From assembly GCA_016717335.1 (NCBI GenBank), contig JADKFS010000001.1, positions 1,612,001 to 1,676,000 of the forward strand: 64,000 nucleotides of DNA. The letters are read 5' to 3'. Within the stretch, counting starts at the first letter, position 1. The number at the start of each line of letters is the position of its first letter. The notes beneath the pieces are model-generated. The model worked only from the letters and a program-made list of their open reading frames with translations. It searched no databases and was not told where the DNA came from. Positions 16,907-25,529 of the stretch are shown piece by piece. Origin of the DNA: Candidatus Ribeiella danica (GTDB lineage: Bacteria > Chloroflexota > Chloroflexia > Chloroflexales > Roseiflexaceae). A program made the position numbers and the translations under genes.

Positions 16907-18688
16907 CTAGCGCTGGTGATGCACGTAGACCGGGGCCGGGCCGAGGGCGAGCGTGATCTTGCCGCGCGGCACCGCAAGCCGGCCCGGCGCGCCTTCGATC
17001 GTCGTCACGCCGGCGACCTCCGAGCGGCTGCCGATGCTCGCGACCAGCCCGTCGGGCGCCCAGAGCACGTCCAGCGAGCTATCGCCCTGGCTCAGCTGCA
17101 GGTCGTAGGCCTCCGGCCCGCTGATCGCGATCAGGTCGTCGAGCGCGATCGAGCCCGCCCCGATAAAGCTGTCGGCGCCGTCGTCGAGCACGATCGCATC
17201 TACGCGCGCCGGGAAGTCCAGCTGGCCGTTGCCGCCCTGGCTGATGCGGTTCCACGGCGCCACCACGCCGCCGATCGGCGCCTGCAGCAGGCGCCAGCCG
17301 GGTGGCCCGACCGCGCCGAGCGCGTATTGCAGCAGCTCGCCCTCGGCGTCGCGCAGCCAGAGCTTGAGGGTGTGGCCCGAGCCGTCGCCGTAGACCCAGA
17401 TGCCCAGCGCGTAGGTCTGGCTTGGGATCAGCACGGGCCGGTCGCGCCGGAAGATCACATAGTCGTTGCCGGAGGTCGGGAAGCTGTAGCCGAGCTGCGC
17501 CGCCCTGCGACCGCCGTGCTGGCGCAGCTCAAGCGGGCTGAAGGTGCCGTTGGCCTGATCGCCGCGGCGCCAGGCCCCGAATGTCTCGAAGTCGATCACG
17601 GTCGTGCGCGCGAACAGGTCGCGCATGCCCACCAGCTCAGCCCCGGCAAGCTCGCGGTTGAGCGTCTGGAGGGCGTAGTACGCCGGCTTGGGCCTGCTGT
17701 AGTCGTCGTAGCTCGCGCCGGCCGCCACCAGGCCATACGGGTTGCCGGGGTCGTCTTTCAGCGTGTACCAGAAGATCTTCTCGATGCCTGATCGCCACAG
17801 CAGCAGCATGGCGCGCACCAGCATGCTCGCCTGGGCCTGCTCGTCGACCAGGCCGGACGAGTCGCGATCGCCCGGCCCGCTCGACCAGCCGACCTCGGTC
17901 GCCCAGATCGGCTTCTCGCCCCACTGCGTCGAGAGCGCGCGCACGGTGTCGGCGGCGGCCGCGATATTACCGCCCTCGGGCGTCGCCGGGTCGACGTAGG
18001 GGTGGACCGCCAGGATATCGAAGCTGTCCCAGGCGCCGGCCTCGGCGACCCGCCGCAGAAACGTCGTGTCGAATGGGCTGCAGCCGCCGATCAGCACCTG
18101 CGCGTCGGGCGCGGCGCGGTGGATGGCGGCGCCGGCGCGGATCAGCAGGTCGGCGTACGCGGCCGGGTCAGGCGCGGGCTTCCAGAACAGCGGGTTGTCC
18201 GGCTCGTTCCAGACCTCCCAGTGGTGGACGTAGCGGCCGTAGCGCTGCACCACAGCGTAGGCGAACGCGGCGAACGCCTCGGGGTCGGGCGCGTAGAACG
18301 AGATGTCGAACGAGGTGTCGCCGGTATAGGGCGTGGCCCAGCCGGGCGGGTGCCCCAGCACGCCGACGACGTTGATCCCGCGCTGCAGCAGAGCGCGGAT
18401 CGCCGCGTCGGTGTAGCTCCAGTCCCAGGTGTCGGGCGAGCGCTGGATGCGATACCAGTGGATATCTTCGCGCGCCCAGGTCACGCCCGACTGTGCGACA
18501 ATATCGGCCGGGACGGCCATGCTATTGGGGTCAGGGTAGCGGGTGGAAAGGTGGGTGTTCAGTCCAAACGGCCCCGAGCTGAGCGGCGCGACCGAGCGCT
18601 CCGGCGCCGCCGGGGCCGGCCGTGGCGCAGCGGCCCAGGCGAGCAGCACGCAGAGCGCCAGCAGGATGTTTGTTCGACGACGTCGCAC
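16907..18688 (-). CDS. Secreted glycoside hydrolase, clan A (GH39/GH5-like)
   Basis: The 593-residue protein begins with basic residues and a signal peptide (NILLALCVLLAWAAAPRPAPA). A TIM-barrel hydrolase domain follows (about residues 45-390), with acid/base Glu162 in WNEPDN and the probable nucleophile Glu265 in WATEVGWSS. A C-terminal beta-rich domain (about 420-560; VIDFETFGAWRRG, then YALGIWVYGDGSGHTLKLWL) looks like a carbohydrate-binding or jelly-roll module. It would cleave a polysaccharide outside the cell. The GTG start at 18688 has AGGGA seven bases upstream. It is monocistronic; the SDR gene upstream on the same strand is separated by 124 bp. Confidence 0.85.
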   Translation of the reverse strand: MRRRRTNILLALCVLLAWAAAPRPAPAAPERSVAPLSSGPFGLNTHLSTRYPDPNSMAVPADIVAQSGVTWAREDIHWYRIQRSPDTWDWSYTDAAIRALLQRGINVVGVLGHPPGWATPYTGDTSFDISFYAPDPEAFAAFAYAVVQRYGRYVHHWEVWNEPDNPLFWKPAPDPAAYADLLIRAGAAIHRAAPDAQVLIGGCSPFDTTFLRRVAEAGAWDSFDILAVHPYVDPATPEGGNIAAAADTVRALSTQWGEKPIWATEVGWSSGPGDRDSSGLVDEQAQASMLVRAMLLLWRSGIEKIFWYTLKDDPGNPYGLVAAGASYDDYSRPKPAYYALQTLNRELAGAELVGMRDLFARTTVIDFETFGAWRRGDQANGTFSPLELRQHGGRRAAQLGYSFPTSGNDYVIFRRDRPVLIPSQTYALGIWVYGDGSGHTLKLWLRDAEGELLQYALGAVGPPGWRLLQAPIGGVVAPWNRISQGGNGQLDFPARVDAIVLDDGADSFIGAGSIALDDLIAISGPEAYDLQLSQGDSSLDVLWAPDGLVASIGSRSEVAGVTTIEGAPGRLAVPRGKITLALGPAPVYVHHQR

Positions 18689-18812
18689 TGCGGTCCCTGT
18701 CAGCTGCGGCGAATACGAATCTTCGCTGGAGTGCGCTGGGGTGGCTGCATGTCCGGGGTGTATTCTACCATAACCTGTCCAAATGTGACGTTTGCCCGTT
18801 TGCTCTGGCCCG

Positions 18813-19541
18813 TCACACCAAGCGCTGGCCGCCGTCCACCGGCAGAACGACGCCGGTGACGTACTCGGCCTGGGCGAGGTAGACCACCGCCTGCGCCACA
18901 TCCTCGGGGCTGCCGACCCGGTGCAGCAGCACGCTGCGGGCCGCGCGCTCGGCCTGCGCGGGCGTCCAGTCAGCGGGCAGCAGCACCGGCCCAGGGGCGA
19001 CGGCGTTGACGCGCACGTCGGGCGCCAGGTCCTTCGCCAGCGCCTCGGTCAGCGTCACCAGGCCGCCCTTGCTGATCAGGTACGGCGTGTGGTTGCGCCA
19101 GGGCCGCAGCGCGCCGACGTCGGCGATGCTGACGATTGCGCCGCGCGTGGCGAGCAGGGCCGGCGCGGCCCGCTGGGAGACAAAAAACGCGCTCCGCAGG
19201 TTCGTGTCGATCAGCTCATCCCAGCGCGCCTCAGTCACCGAGCCGATTGGCGTGCTGCCCCAGATCCCGGCGTTGTTCACAAGGAGGTTCAGCCGCCCCC
19301 AGCGCGCCAGCACGTCGTCGACGACACGCTCGGCCTCTGCGACGACTGACAGATCGCCGGCGATGATTGAGGACTCGACGCCAAGCACGGATAGCTCGCG
19401 CTGCAGCGCCCGCGCCGGCTCAGCCGAGCGGTGATAGTGGATGGCGACTGTCGCGCCGGCCTGCCCAAGCGCCAGCGCGATCGCTCGGCCAAGCCGATGC
19501 GCCCCGCCCGTCACCAGTGCGACGCTGCCATGCAGATCCAT
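18813..19541 (-). CDS. SDR family oxidoreductase (pteridine-reductase/FabG-like)
   Basis: The 242-residue protein has the motif TGGAHRLGRAIALALG near residues 10-25. The change from the usual G-I-G to R-L-G is common in pteridine reductase-like (FolM/PTR1) SDRs. NNAG, SIADVG and the active-site YLISKGG follow, with VTGVVLPVDGG near the end. It would be a cytoplasmic NADPH-dependent reductase. GAGGAGCG precedes the chosen ATG (MDLHGSVALVTGG). Its first 122 bases overlap, in another frame, the 3' end of the Thr/Pro-rich gene on the same strand, which is unusual. Confidence 0.88.
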   Translation of the reverse strand: MDLHGSVALVTGGAHRLGRAIALALGQAGATVAIHYHRSAEPARALQRELSVLGVESSIIAGDLSVVAEAERVVDDVLARWGRLNLLVNNAGIWGSTPIGSVTEARWDELIDTNLRSAFFVSQRAAPALLATRGAIVSIADVGALRPWRNHTPYLISKGGLVTLTEALAKDLAPDVRVNAVAPGPVLLPADWTPAQAERAARSVLLHRVGSPEDVAQAVVYLAQAEYVTGVVLPVDGGQRLV

Positions 19542-21057
19542 AGACGCTCCTCGCTCCGTCTCGCACATCCACGGCGGCGTTGCGCTGCGGCGTTGCCGCC
19601 TGTTGTACACCACCAGGCCACTTTTGTCCAGTAGCGGCTGCCGCCATCGGTCCAGCGATCTCGTGGCGGGCCGCGATCGCAGCCGTGGCTGAAATCGTCG
19701 CCGCGCTGTCACGAAACGACGGCAGCGGCCCGAGTACGCTGGTAGGCGTCTCCGTCGGCGGGCTCGCAAGCGTGGGCGTGTCTGTCGGCGCCGGGGTATC
19801 GCTTGGGATCGGCGTGTTGGTCGGCGCTGGCGTGTCGCTCGGGATTGGCGTGCTCGTCCACACGGCGGTGGGCGTCGACGTCGGGACCGGCGTCGGCGAG
19901 ATCCGACCCCGGGGCGTCGACGTTGGGATCGGCGTCGGCGTGTTGCTCGGCACGGGTGTGTTGCTCGGCGTCGGCGTGTTGCTCGGCACGGGCGTGCTGC
20001 TCGGCGTCGGCGTGTTGCTCGGCGTCGGCGTGATCGAAGGTATGCTGATCGGCGTGCTCGTCGCGGTGGCCATTCCCGTCGCCGTCGCCGTCGGCATTCC
20101 CGTTGCGGTTGCCGTCGGCATTACCGTCCCGGTTGCCGTCGGCGTCGCAGTGCGGGTGGGTGTCCGCGTGGGCGTGCGCGTCGCTGTCCGCGTGGGCGTG
20201 CGCGTCGCTGTCCGCGTGGGCGTACGCGTCGCTGTCCGCGTGGGCGTGCGCGTCGCTGTCCGCGTGGGCGTGCGCGTTGGTGTCGCCGTACTGGCTGGCA
20301 CGCGCGTGGGCGTGCGCGTCGCCGTCCGCGTGGGCGTGCGCGTGACTCGCGGCGTCCGGGTTGCCGTCGGGACTGGCGTCTTGGAGGGCACCGCCGTCGG
20401 CGTAGCAGTAGCTAGCTGGCGCGTTGGAGCAGTAGTCCTAGTCGGGGTGGTTGTCGGCCGACGCGGTGTCGCCGAGGGCGTCGCCGACGGCCGGGTCGAC
20501 ACCGCGCTGGTTGGCGAGGCGGACCCAGCTGGCACCGCACTGCTGCGGCTGGTTGGCGCCGTCGGCGGGCGGGGCGGACTCGCTGGGGATGGGTCCGCGC
20601 CCGGGTCGCTCGCGGCACCGGCGGGGGTCAGATCGAGCGTCACTGCCGCGACAGTTGCCTGCGGCCGGGCAGGCGGCCGGGCGGCGGTAGAGCTGGCCAG
20701 CCGATCCTGCGCATCGCTCACGGGCAGCGCTGTCGGCAGCACGGCCGCCGGGACGACGAGGTTGAGCCCAGCGACGGCCGCGGCCGCGTCGCGCTCGGCC
20801 GCATGCGCCGCCTCCGGGTTCAGCGGCGGCAGCGCGATCACGCCCGCATCCCAGATGCGATAGTCGGCGCTCATGCGGGCCAGCAGACTCTTAGGGTAGA
20901 TCTCGCCATACGGTATCACCAGCTCCAGCATGAGCTGCGCGACGAAGCCGACCCCGACGAGGCACAGGGCGAACGTGATGAACACGAGCAGGAGCAGCGG
21001 CCAGCGCTCGCGCCGCCGCTGAGGAGCCTGCTGCGTTATGTCAGATACTCCGTCCAT
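19420..21057 (-). CDS. Membrane-anchored Thr/Pro-repeat protein
   Basis: The 545-residue reading frame starts with a charged segment and one membrane helix (LLLLVFITFALCLVGVGFVA, about residues 21-40). A short ordered stretch of about 80 residues follows, then about 300 residues of Thr/Pro/Arg/Ser repeats (TRTATRTPTRTATRTP, later SNTPTPSNTPVPSNTPTP). It would cross the membrane once and project a flexible, possibly glycosylated stalk. The final 40 codons overlap the SDR start and may be spurious, for example through a frameshift. The start has only a weak ribosome site. No function can be named. Confidence 0.6.
   Translation of the reverse strand: MDGVSDITQQAPQRRRERWPLLLLVFITFALCLVGVGFVAQLMLELVIPYGEIYPKSLLARMSADYRIWDAGVIALPPLNPEAAHAAERDAAAAVAGLNLVVPAAVLPTALPVSDAQDRLASSTAARPPARPQATVAAVTLDLTPAGAASDPGADPSPASPPRPPTAPTSRSSAVPAGSASPTSAVSTRPSATPSATPRRPTTTPTRTTAPTRQLATATPTAVPSKTPVPTATRTPRVTRTPTRTATRTPTRVPASTATPTRTPTRTATRTPTRTATRTPTRTATRTPTRTATRTPTRTPTRTATPTATGTVMPTATATGMPTATATGMATATSTPISIPSITPTPSNTPTPSSTPVPSNTPTPSNTPVPSNTPTPIPTSTPRGRISPTPVPTSTPTAVWTSTPIPSDTPAPTNTPIPSDTPAPTDTPTLASPPTETPTSVLGPLPSFRDSAATISATAAIAARHEIAGPMAAAATGQKWPGGVQQAATPQRNAAVDVRDGARSVYGSAWQRRTGDGRGASAWPSDRAGAWAGRRDSRHPLSPLG
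20150..20345. repeat. 24-bp tandem repeat encoding Thr-Pro-Thr-Arg units
   Basis: On the plus strand, units close to GTCCGCGTGGGCGTGCGCGT plus CGCT repeat with a 24-bp period from about 20157 to 20280, with a degenerate extension to 20345. On the minus strand they encode TATRTPTR. Because 24 is a multiple of three, changes in copy number keep the frame. Confidence 0.85.
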
Positions 21058-21074
21058 TGCGCTGTCTTACTCAA

Positions 21075-21210
21075 CCTAGTACAGAGTTACGAACGTCCGT
21101 ATGGGGTTTGGGCCGCCACCATTGGTTCTGCGGTTCTGTGGTTCCGCGGCCGCAGAACCGCGGAACCAACCGGCAAAGCCAGGAGCACTTTTCTGGAAAG
21201 CTGTACTAGG
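21075..21210. repeat. 136-bp element with 10-bp terminal inverted repeats
   Basis: CCTAGTACAG (21075-21084) and CTGTACTAGG (21201-21210) are perfect inverted repeats. They enclose GC palindromes built of GGTTCTGCGG/CCGCAGAACC and GGTTCCGCGG/CCGCGGAACC. A separate inverted repeat follows at once (CTGCGATCCGG 21226-21236 and CCGGATCGCAG 21308-21318). The shape is like a MITE, but no target-site duplication is evident. No gene is seen in 21058-21371. Confidence 0.55.
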
Positions 21211-21371
21211 CCTGGGCTGTCACACCTGCGATCCGGGTTCGGCGGAAGACCGGAGACTGAGGACGGCAGCCAATCGTCGTCAGGCTTCTGTCCTCGGCCC
21301 GGCAAATCCGGATCGCAGCTCCGATTGGCCGCACTAAGCGCGGGCTGTCAGATACCCCAAGCTCGCGCCGA

Positions 21372-23618
21372 TCAGGCCGCGGTCGCCAGATTCGAATCCT
21401 TCAAGCGCGGATCGGCTAGGATGCACGGCAGGATGAAGCTAAATGTGCTTCCCTGATTCGACGTATGCTCCAGCCAGATCTTGCCGCCCTGGCGCTCGAT
21501 CAGCTCGCGCGCGATCGCCAGCCCAAGCCCGATCCCGCGCTCGGCCGAATTGATCCCCTCGGCCCCGCGCGCAAATCGGGTGAACAGGTGCTCGCAAAAA
21601 TCATGGCTGATGCCGCGGCCTGTGTCGCTGATATCGACGCGAACGACCGGCCCGCCGTTCGAGGCTTTGATCGCCACCGACCCGGCGTCGGTGTAGCGCC
21701 GCGCGTTGTCGAGCAGCTGCTGCAAGACCATCCGCAGCTGCTGCTCGTCGGCCAGCAGCTCCGGCAGGTCCTCGGGGATCGCCACAATCAGATCGAGGCC
21801 CTTCGCGGCCATCGCGCCCCTGACCGGCCAGAGCATCCCCTCCAGCACCTGCGGCAGCCCGACCGGCTCCAGATCGACCGTCAGCGTGCCCGACTCGAGG
21901 TTGGCGATCGTGATGACATTATTCAGCAGCGAGGTCATGGTCTGCGCATGCTTGCGCATCGACTCGATCAAGAGGCGCTGCTCTTCGGTCAGCGGGCCGA
22001 CCATGTTGCGCAGCAGCAGCTCGGAGCTACCGCCGAGCACAGTCAGCGGCGTGCGCAGCTCGTGCGAGATCGTGGAGATAAAGTTGGTCTTGGCACGATC
22101 GACCGCGACCGCGCCCGTGAAATCCTGCAGGACGTAGACATCGCCGAGCCGCTCGCCCTCGCCGCTCAGCACTGGGGCAAACGCCACCCGCACGACCCGA
22201 TCGTGCAGCTGGTACAGGTCGGCTGGGCGCGTCTCGCCAAACGTGAGCGCCGCCTGGCCGAGCGGCTTGAGCGGGATGTCCTCGAAGCAGCGCGGCCCGG
22301 CCTGCCCGTCGGCGAGCGCGAGCACCGCGCGCATCGCCCGGTTGATCAGCACGATCTCGCCCGCCGGGTCGCACACGACGACGCCGTCGGTGATGCTCTC
22401 GACGATCGCGGCGCGCTGGCTGGCCTCCGAGCGCACCACCCGGTACAGATCGAGCAGGTGCGCGGTCATATCGTTGAACGACCGCGCCAGGATGCCGACC
22501 TCGTCCGAGGCGACTACCGAGCTGCGCCGCTCGAGGTCGCCGCTGGTCACCGCCTCGGCGGTGCTGACCAGATCCTCAAGCGGGCGGGTGATCTGCCGCG
22601 CAACGAATAGGCCCAGGCCAATGATCGCCAGCATCAGCGCGACCGTGAGCGCGGCCAGCGGCAGCCGGGCGGCGGCCCATGGCCCGGTGACGTAGTCGCG
22701 GGCAAGCGCGACCGAGATCAGTCCGACCACGGCGCCGCGAATGCGCAGGGGCGCATATGCGAACTGGTAGTCGCGCTGATTGACGCTGACCACGTCGAAG
22801 ACGCTGCGCTTCTGCGCGATCGTGAGATCGCGGATCGACGCGACCAGGTCGGGGCGGATATTCAGCGCCGCCAGGCCGTTGGCCGGCTTGGTCGTGCTGA
22901 CGAAGGCGGCCCCGTCCTCGGCCCGGTAGAGCGCCAGGATCGCCGCCTGCGACTGCGCGCTCAGCTCCTGGAGCAGCGAGTCAAGCCGCGTCGCGATGAT
23001 CAGCCCGCCGACGATCTTGTTCCCGTGGACCACAGGGGCGACCGTAAACAGGTAGCCGGGGCTTTTATCGCCCAGATCGAGCAGGCCGGCGTACTTATCG
23101 CCCTGGTCGTCGGTCTGGCCCGCCAGGATGCGCGGCACGAACCACAGACCCTGGAGCGAGCGCGTGGGATGTGCGAAGCGATCGAGGGTGTCGGACGGCT
23201 CGTTCAGACGCTCCCAATCGACCAGCGAGCGCCCTGTGCTGCTGAACGCGATCAGGCGATCGAGCCGCACGCTGCGCTGCGAGCTGATCCGAAAGTAGGG
23301 GTCCAGCGCCCGTTCCAGCGCGGCCGTGTCGTCGTTGGCCAGCGCGTCGGCCACCGCCGGCGCGTCGGCCGAAGGGTTGGTCTGGGCAAATGCAAGCTCG
23401 CGCAGGAACACCAGATTGTCGCCCTCTTGCTTGACCAGCTGATCGCCGGTATCGCGGGCGACCTGTGCCAGCTGGTTGTTGAGGCGCTCCTGCGCTGTTC
23501 CGGCGATCAGAAGAAACGCCACGCCCGAGCCGCCCAGCGCGACAAGAAGCGTCAGCAACAAGTAGGGGACGATGATCTTATATTGGAGGTGCGAGCGAAG
23601 CGCATGGATCAGGCGCAT
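21372..23618 (-). CDS. Membrane sensor histidine kinase (Cache-HAMP-PAS-HisKA-HATPase)
   Basis: The 748-residue protein has an N-terminal membrane helix (residues about 14-38) and an extracytoplasmic Cache-like sensor of about 270 residues. A second membrane helix (LPLAALTVALMLAIIGLGLF) leads to a HAMP linker (ARQITRPLEDLVSTAEAVTS) and a PAS domain. The HisKA phospho-acceptor is His519 in ISHELRTPLT. The HATPase blocks are QQLLDNARRYTDAG, DTGRGI and GIGLGLAIARELIERQGG. It would autophosphorylate in response to an external ligand. No response regulator is adjacent, so it is an orphan kinase here. The start ATG has GAGGGT upstream. Confidence 0.92.
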   Translation of the reverse strand: MRLIHALRSHLQYKIIVPYLLLTLLVALGGSGVAFLLIAGTAQERLNNQLAQVARDTGDQLVKQEGDNLVFLRELAFAQTNPSADAPAVADALANDDTAALERALDPYFRISSQRSVRLDRLIAFSSTGRSLVDWERLNEPSDTLDRFAHPTRSLQGLWFVPRILAGQTDDQGDKYAGLLDLGDKSPGYLFTVAPVVHGNKIVGGLIIATRLDSLLQELSAQSQAAILALYRAEDGAAFVSTTKPANGLAALNIRPDLVASIRDLTIAQKRSVFDVVSVNQRDYQFAYAPLRIRGAVVGLISVALARDYVTGPWAAARLPLAALTVALMLAIIGLGLFVARQITRPLEDLVSTAEAVTSGDLERRSSVVASDEVGILARSFNDMTAHLLDLYRVVRSEASQRAAIVESITDGVVVCDPAGEIVLINRAMRAVLALADGQAGPRCFEDIPLKPLGQAALTFGETRPADLYQLHDRVVRVAFAPVLSGEGERLGDVYVLQDFTGAVAVDRAKTNFISTISHELRTPLTVLGGSSELLLRNMVGPLTEEQRLLIESMRKHAQTMTSLLNNVITIANLESGTLTVDLEPVGLPQVLEGMLWPVRGAMAAKGLDLIVAIPEDLPELLADEQQLRMVLQQLLDNARRYTDAGSVAIKASNGGPVVRVDISDTGRGISHDFCEHLFTRFARGAEGINSAERGIGLGLAIARELIERQGGKIWLEHTSNQGSTFSFILPCILADPRLKDSNLATAA

Positions 23619-24096
23619 GGTCTCTACCCTCGGCGAGGCACATTGTTGACGTGACTGCGATGGATGAGGTAGGCCAGGCCGGGCCTGCCTCGGGAAAATG
23701 TGAGCGTAAGGCGCCGAATATAAGTATAGATCGAGCACGGCCGCCTATCAAGGCTTTGACCTTTTCTATATATTACAATCCCGATAACATTTCTGTCAGA
23801 TCCAGAGCGGCGATATGCGTGGTCGGGCGCGCCCGATCTGGTCACTGGGAAGCCGTAAACGACCCCGCAGAGGTGGTGCGCTCAGCCGCAGCTCGCGATC
23901 GGCGCTCGCTCGTAGGCATGAGGTCATGTAAAGCATTCCGATGCGGAACAACGCCAGCGCGGCCAATTGTGATACGATGTTCATCTTTACCCGAATTTGA
24001 CGTTTGGGCATGGTCATGGTATGCTCGGCGTCGGTCGATGGCCCCGAACTGCCATCGGCCAGCATCCATGAACGAGCAGACAACCAGGGAGTTTTC
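23619..24096. other. 478-bp divergent intergenic region
   Basis: This relatively AT-rich gap lies between the divergent histidine kinase and M23-protein genes. It should hold both promoters; AT-rich stretches near 23758-23785 (TTTTCTATATATTACAATCC) and near 23970 (TTGTGATACGAT) are candidates. I see no convincing gene or repeat. Confidence 0.5.
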
Positions 24097-25287
24097 ATGC
24101 CACGACCGCACCGCGTGCCACGACCGCACGTCTCAATCTTCGATTCCAGACGCCGCCTACGCCCAGGGGCTATCATCACAGCCCTGGCTCGGCTCCTCTC
24201 ACTCCTGCTCATCCTGAACATCTTCGCCACAGTAGCCCACGCGGCACCACAGCTCTGGCTCCCCACGCCACCCGGCGAGGCCTGGAAGATCATCCAGGGC
24301 TACGGCTGCGGCACCCACGGCAGCTGGGACCGCTACTCGCTCGATATGGTGAGCGCGGATGGGCAGACCTATGGCGCGCCGGTTCGCGCCGCCGCCGACG
24401 GGCGGATCTGGTCGTGGACCGCCAAGAGCGGCACGCTGATCCTGGACCACGGCGGCTTCTACACGATGTACACGCACATGGCCAGCGCGGTGACGACCAA
24501 GCTCGACACCTTTGTCGCGCGCGGCACGATCATCGGCGCCGTGGGCGACCGCGCGACGCGCGGCAACCCGCACCTGCACTTCACCGCGTTCACAGGCAAG
24601 GGCGCCGACGCCTACCCGCGCAAGTCGGTGCCGCTGAGCTTCGCCGAGGGGTACGATCTGCCTGATCTGGGCGGCTGCAACCAGCACGGCGGCGAGCGGC
24701 TGGTCGCCGGCGCGCAGCACAACGTGGCCGCGGGCGGCGTGACCTTCGGCGGCGACACGCAGCCGCAGCGCTGGTATAACGCCGACCGGCGGATCGAGTT
24801 CAGCCTGCCGCCCGGCGCGGCCGGCCTCAGCCAGGCCTGGGACAGCGACCCGGGCGCGGACGCGCCGCAGTTCAAAGACGCCGCGGCCGGCTATGTGCAG
24901 CTGGCCTGGGCCGGGGAAGGTCTGCACACGCTGCAGGTGCGCTACTGGGATGCCGCAGGCCAGCCGGCGCTGGCGACCTACGGGCCGATCGGCTACGACA
25001 GCACCCCCCCGCAGGCCATCGCTCCGCTCGGGTCGCTCGCGGTCGCCGCAGGCGCGCCGACGACGCTGCGCTGGGGCGCGGCGGCGGACAACGGCTCGGG
25101 CGTGGCTGGCTACCGGATCTACATCGGGGCCGACCCGAGCGGCACATCGGACTGGTTCGCCCCTACGCCCGAGGTCGAGACGCCCGCGCTCGGGCCGGGC
25201 AGCTACCTGCTGCGGGTCCAGCCGATCGACTACGCCGGCAACGCGGCGGCCTGGGCGACGATCGGGCAGATCGCCGTCGCCGAGTGA
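24097..25287 (+). CDS. Secreted M23-type (LytM-like) peptidase-fold protein with C-terminal FN3-like domain
   Basis: The 396-residue protein has a long basic N-terminus and a signal peptide (ARLLSLLLILNIFATVAHA). Residues about 55-190 form an M23 fold (YSLDMVSADGQTYGAPVRAA, then DHGGFYTMYTHM and NPHLHF). The HLH metal-binding motif is present. The first metal-site motif is atypical (HGSWDRYSLD instead of HxGxD), so peptidase activity is uncertain. A middle domain and a fibronectin-III-like C-terminal domain (YRIYIGADPSGTSDWF) follow. It probably acts on, or binds to, the cell wall. AGGGAG precedes the ATG. Confidence 0.85.
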   Translation: MPRPHRVPRPHVSIFDSRRRLRPGAIITALARLLSLLLILNIFATVAHAAPQLWLPTPPGEAWKIIQGYGCGTHGSWDRYSLDMVSADGQTYGAPVRAAADGRIWSWTAKSGTLILDHGGFYTMYTHMASAVTTKLDTFVARGTIIGAVGDRATRGNPHLHFTAFTGKGADAYPRKSVPLSFAEGYDLPDLGGCNQHGGERLVAGAQHNVAAGGVTFGGDTQPQRWYNADRRIEFSLPPGAAGLSQAWDSDPGADAPQFKDAAAGYVQLAWAGEGLHTLQVRYWDAAGQPALATYGPIGYDSTPPQAIAPLGSLAVAAGAPTTLRWGAAADNGSGVAGYRIYIGADPSGTSDWFAPTPEVETPALGPGSYLLRVQPIDYAGNAAAWATIGQIAVAE

Positions 25288-25298
25288 GCGCGCGCGAG

Positions 25299-25490
25299 CT
25301 GAACGCTGAGCGCTGAGCGCTGAGCGCTGAACGTTGAGCACCGAGCGTTGAACGCTGAATGCTCAACGCTGAACGCTGCACCCGGTCACTTTGTCACTTT
25401 GTCACCTTGTCACCTTGTCACCTTGTCACCATACCCAACCCCCTAGCCCCTAGCCCCTAGCCCTTGTCACCCGGTCCCCTTGTCATCTAT
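25299..25490. repeat. Heptamer GCTGAGC array, CTTGTCAC octamers and CCCCTAG heptamers
   Basis: About eleven consecutive heptamers related to GCTGAGC/GCTGAAC occupy 25299-25375. TTTGTCAC and CTTGTCAC octamers follow at about 25386-25430, then CCCCTAG heptamers at about 25440-25465. The class is the same as at 13021-13203 and 35188-35291. It sits between the M23-type gene and nfo. Confidence 0.9.
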
Positions 25491-25529
25491 AATGTGGCGC
25501 GTCACCTTTCAGCGAAGAGGGGGAATGAA

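Noticed and set aside
19580..20863. A Gly/Val-repeat protein on the plus strand
   Set aside because: It is the complement of the Thr/Pro repeats. The minus-strand frame has a credible membrane anchor and repeat style seen in other proteins here.
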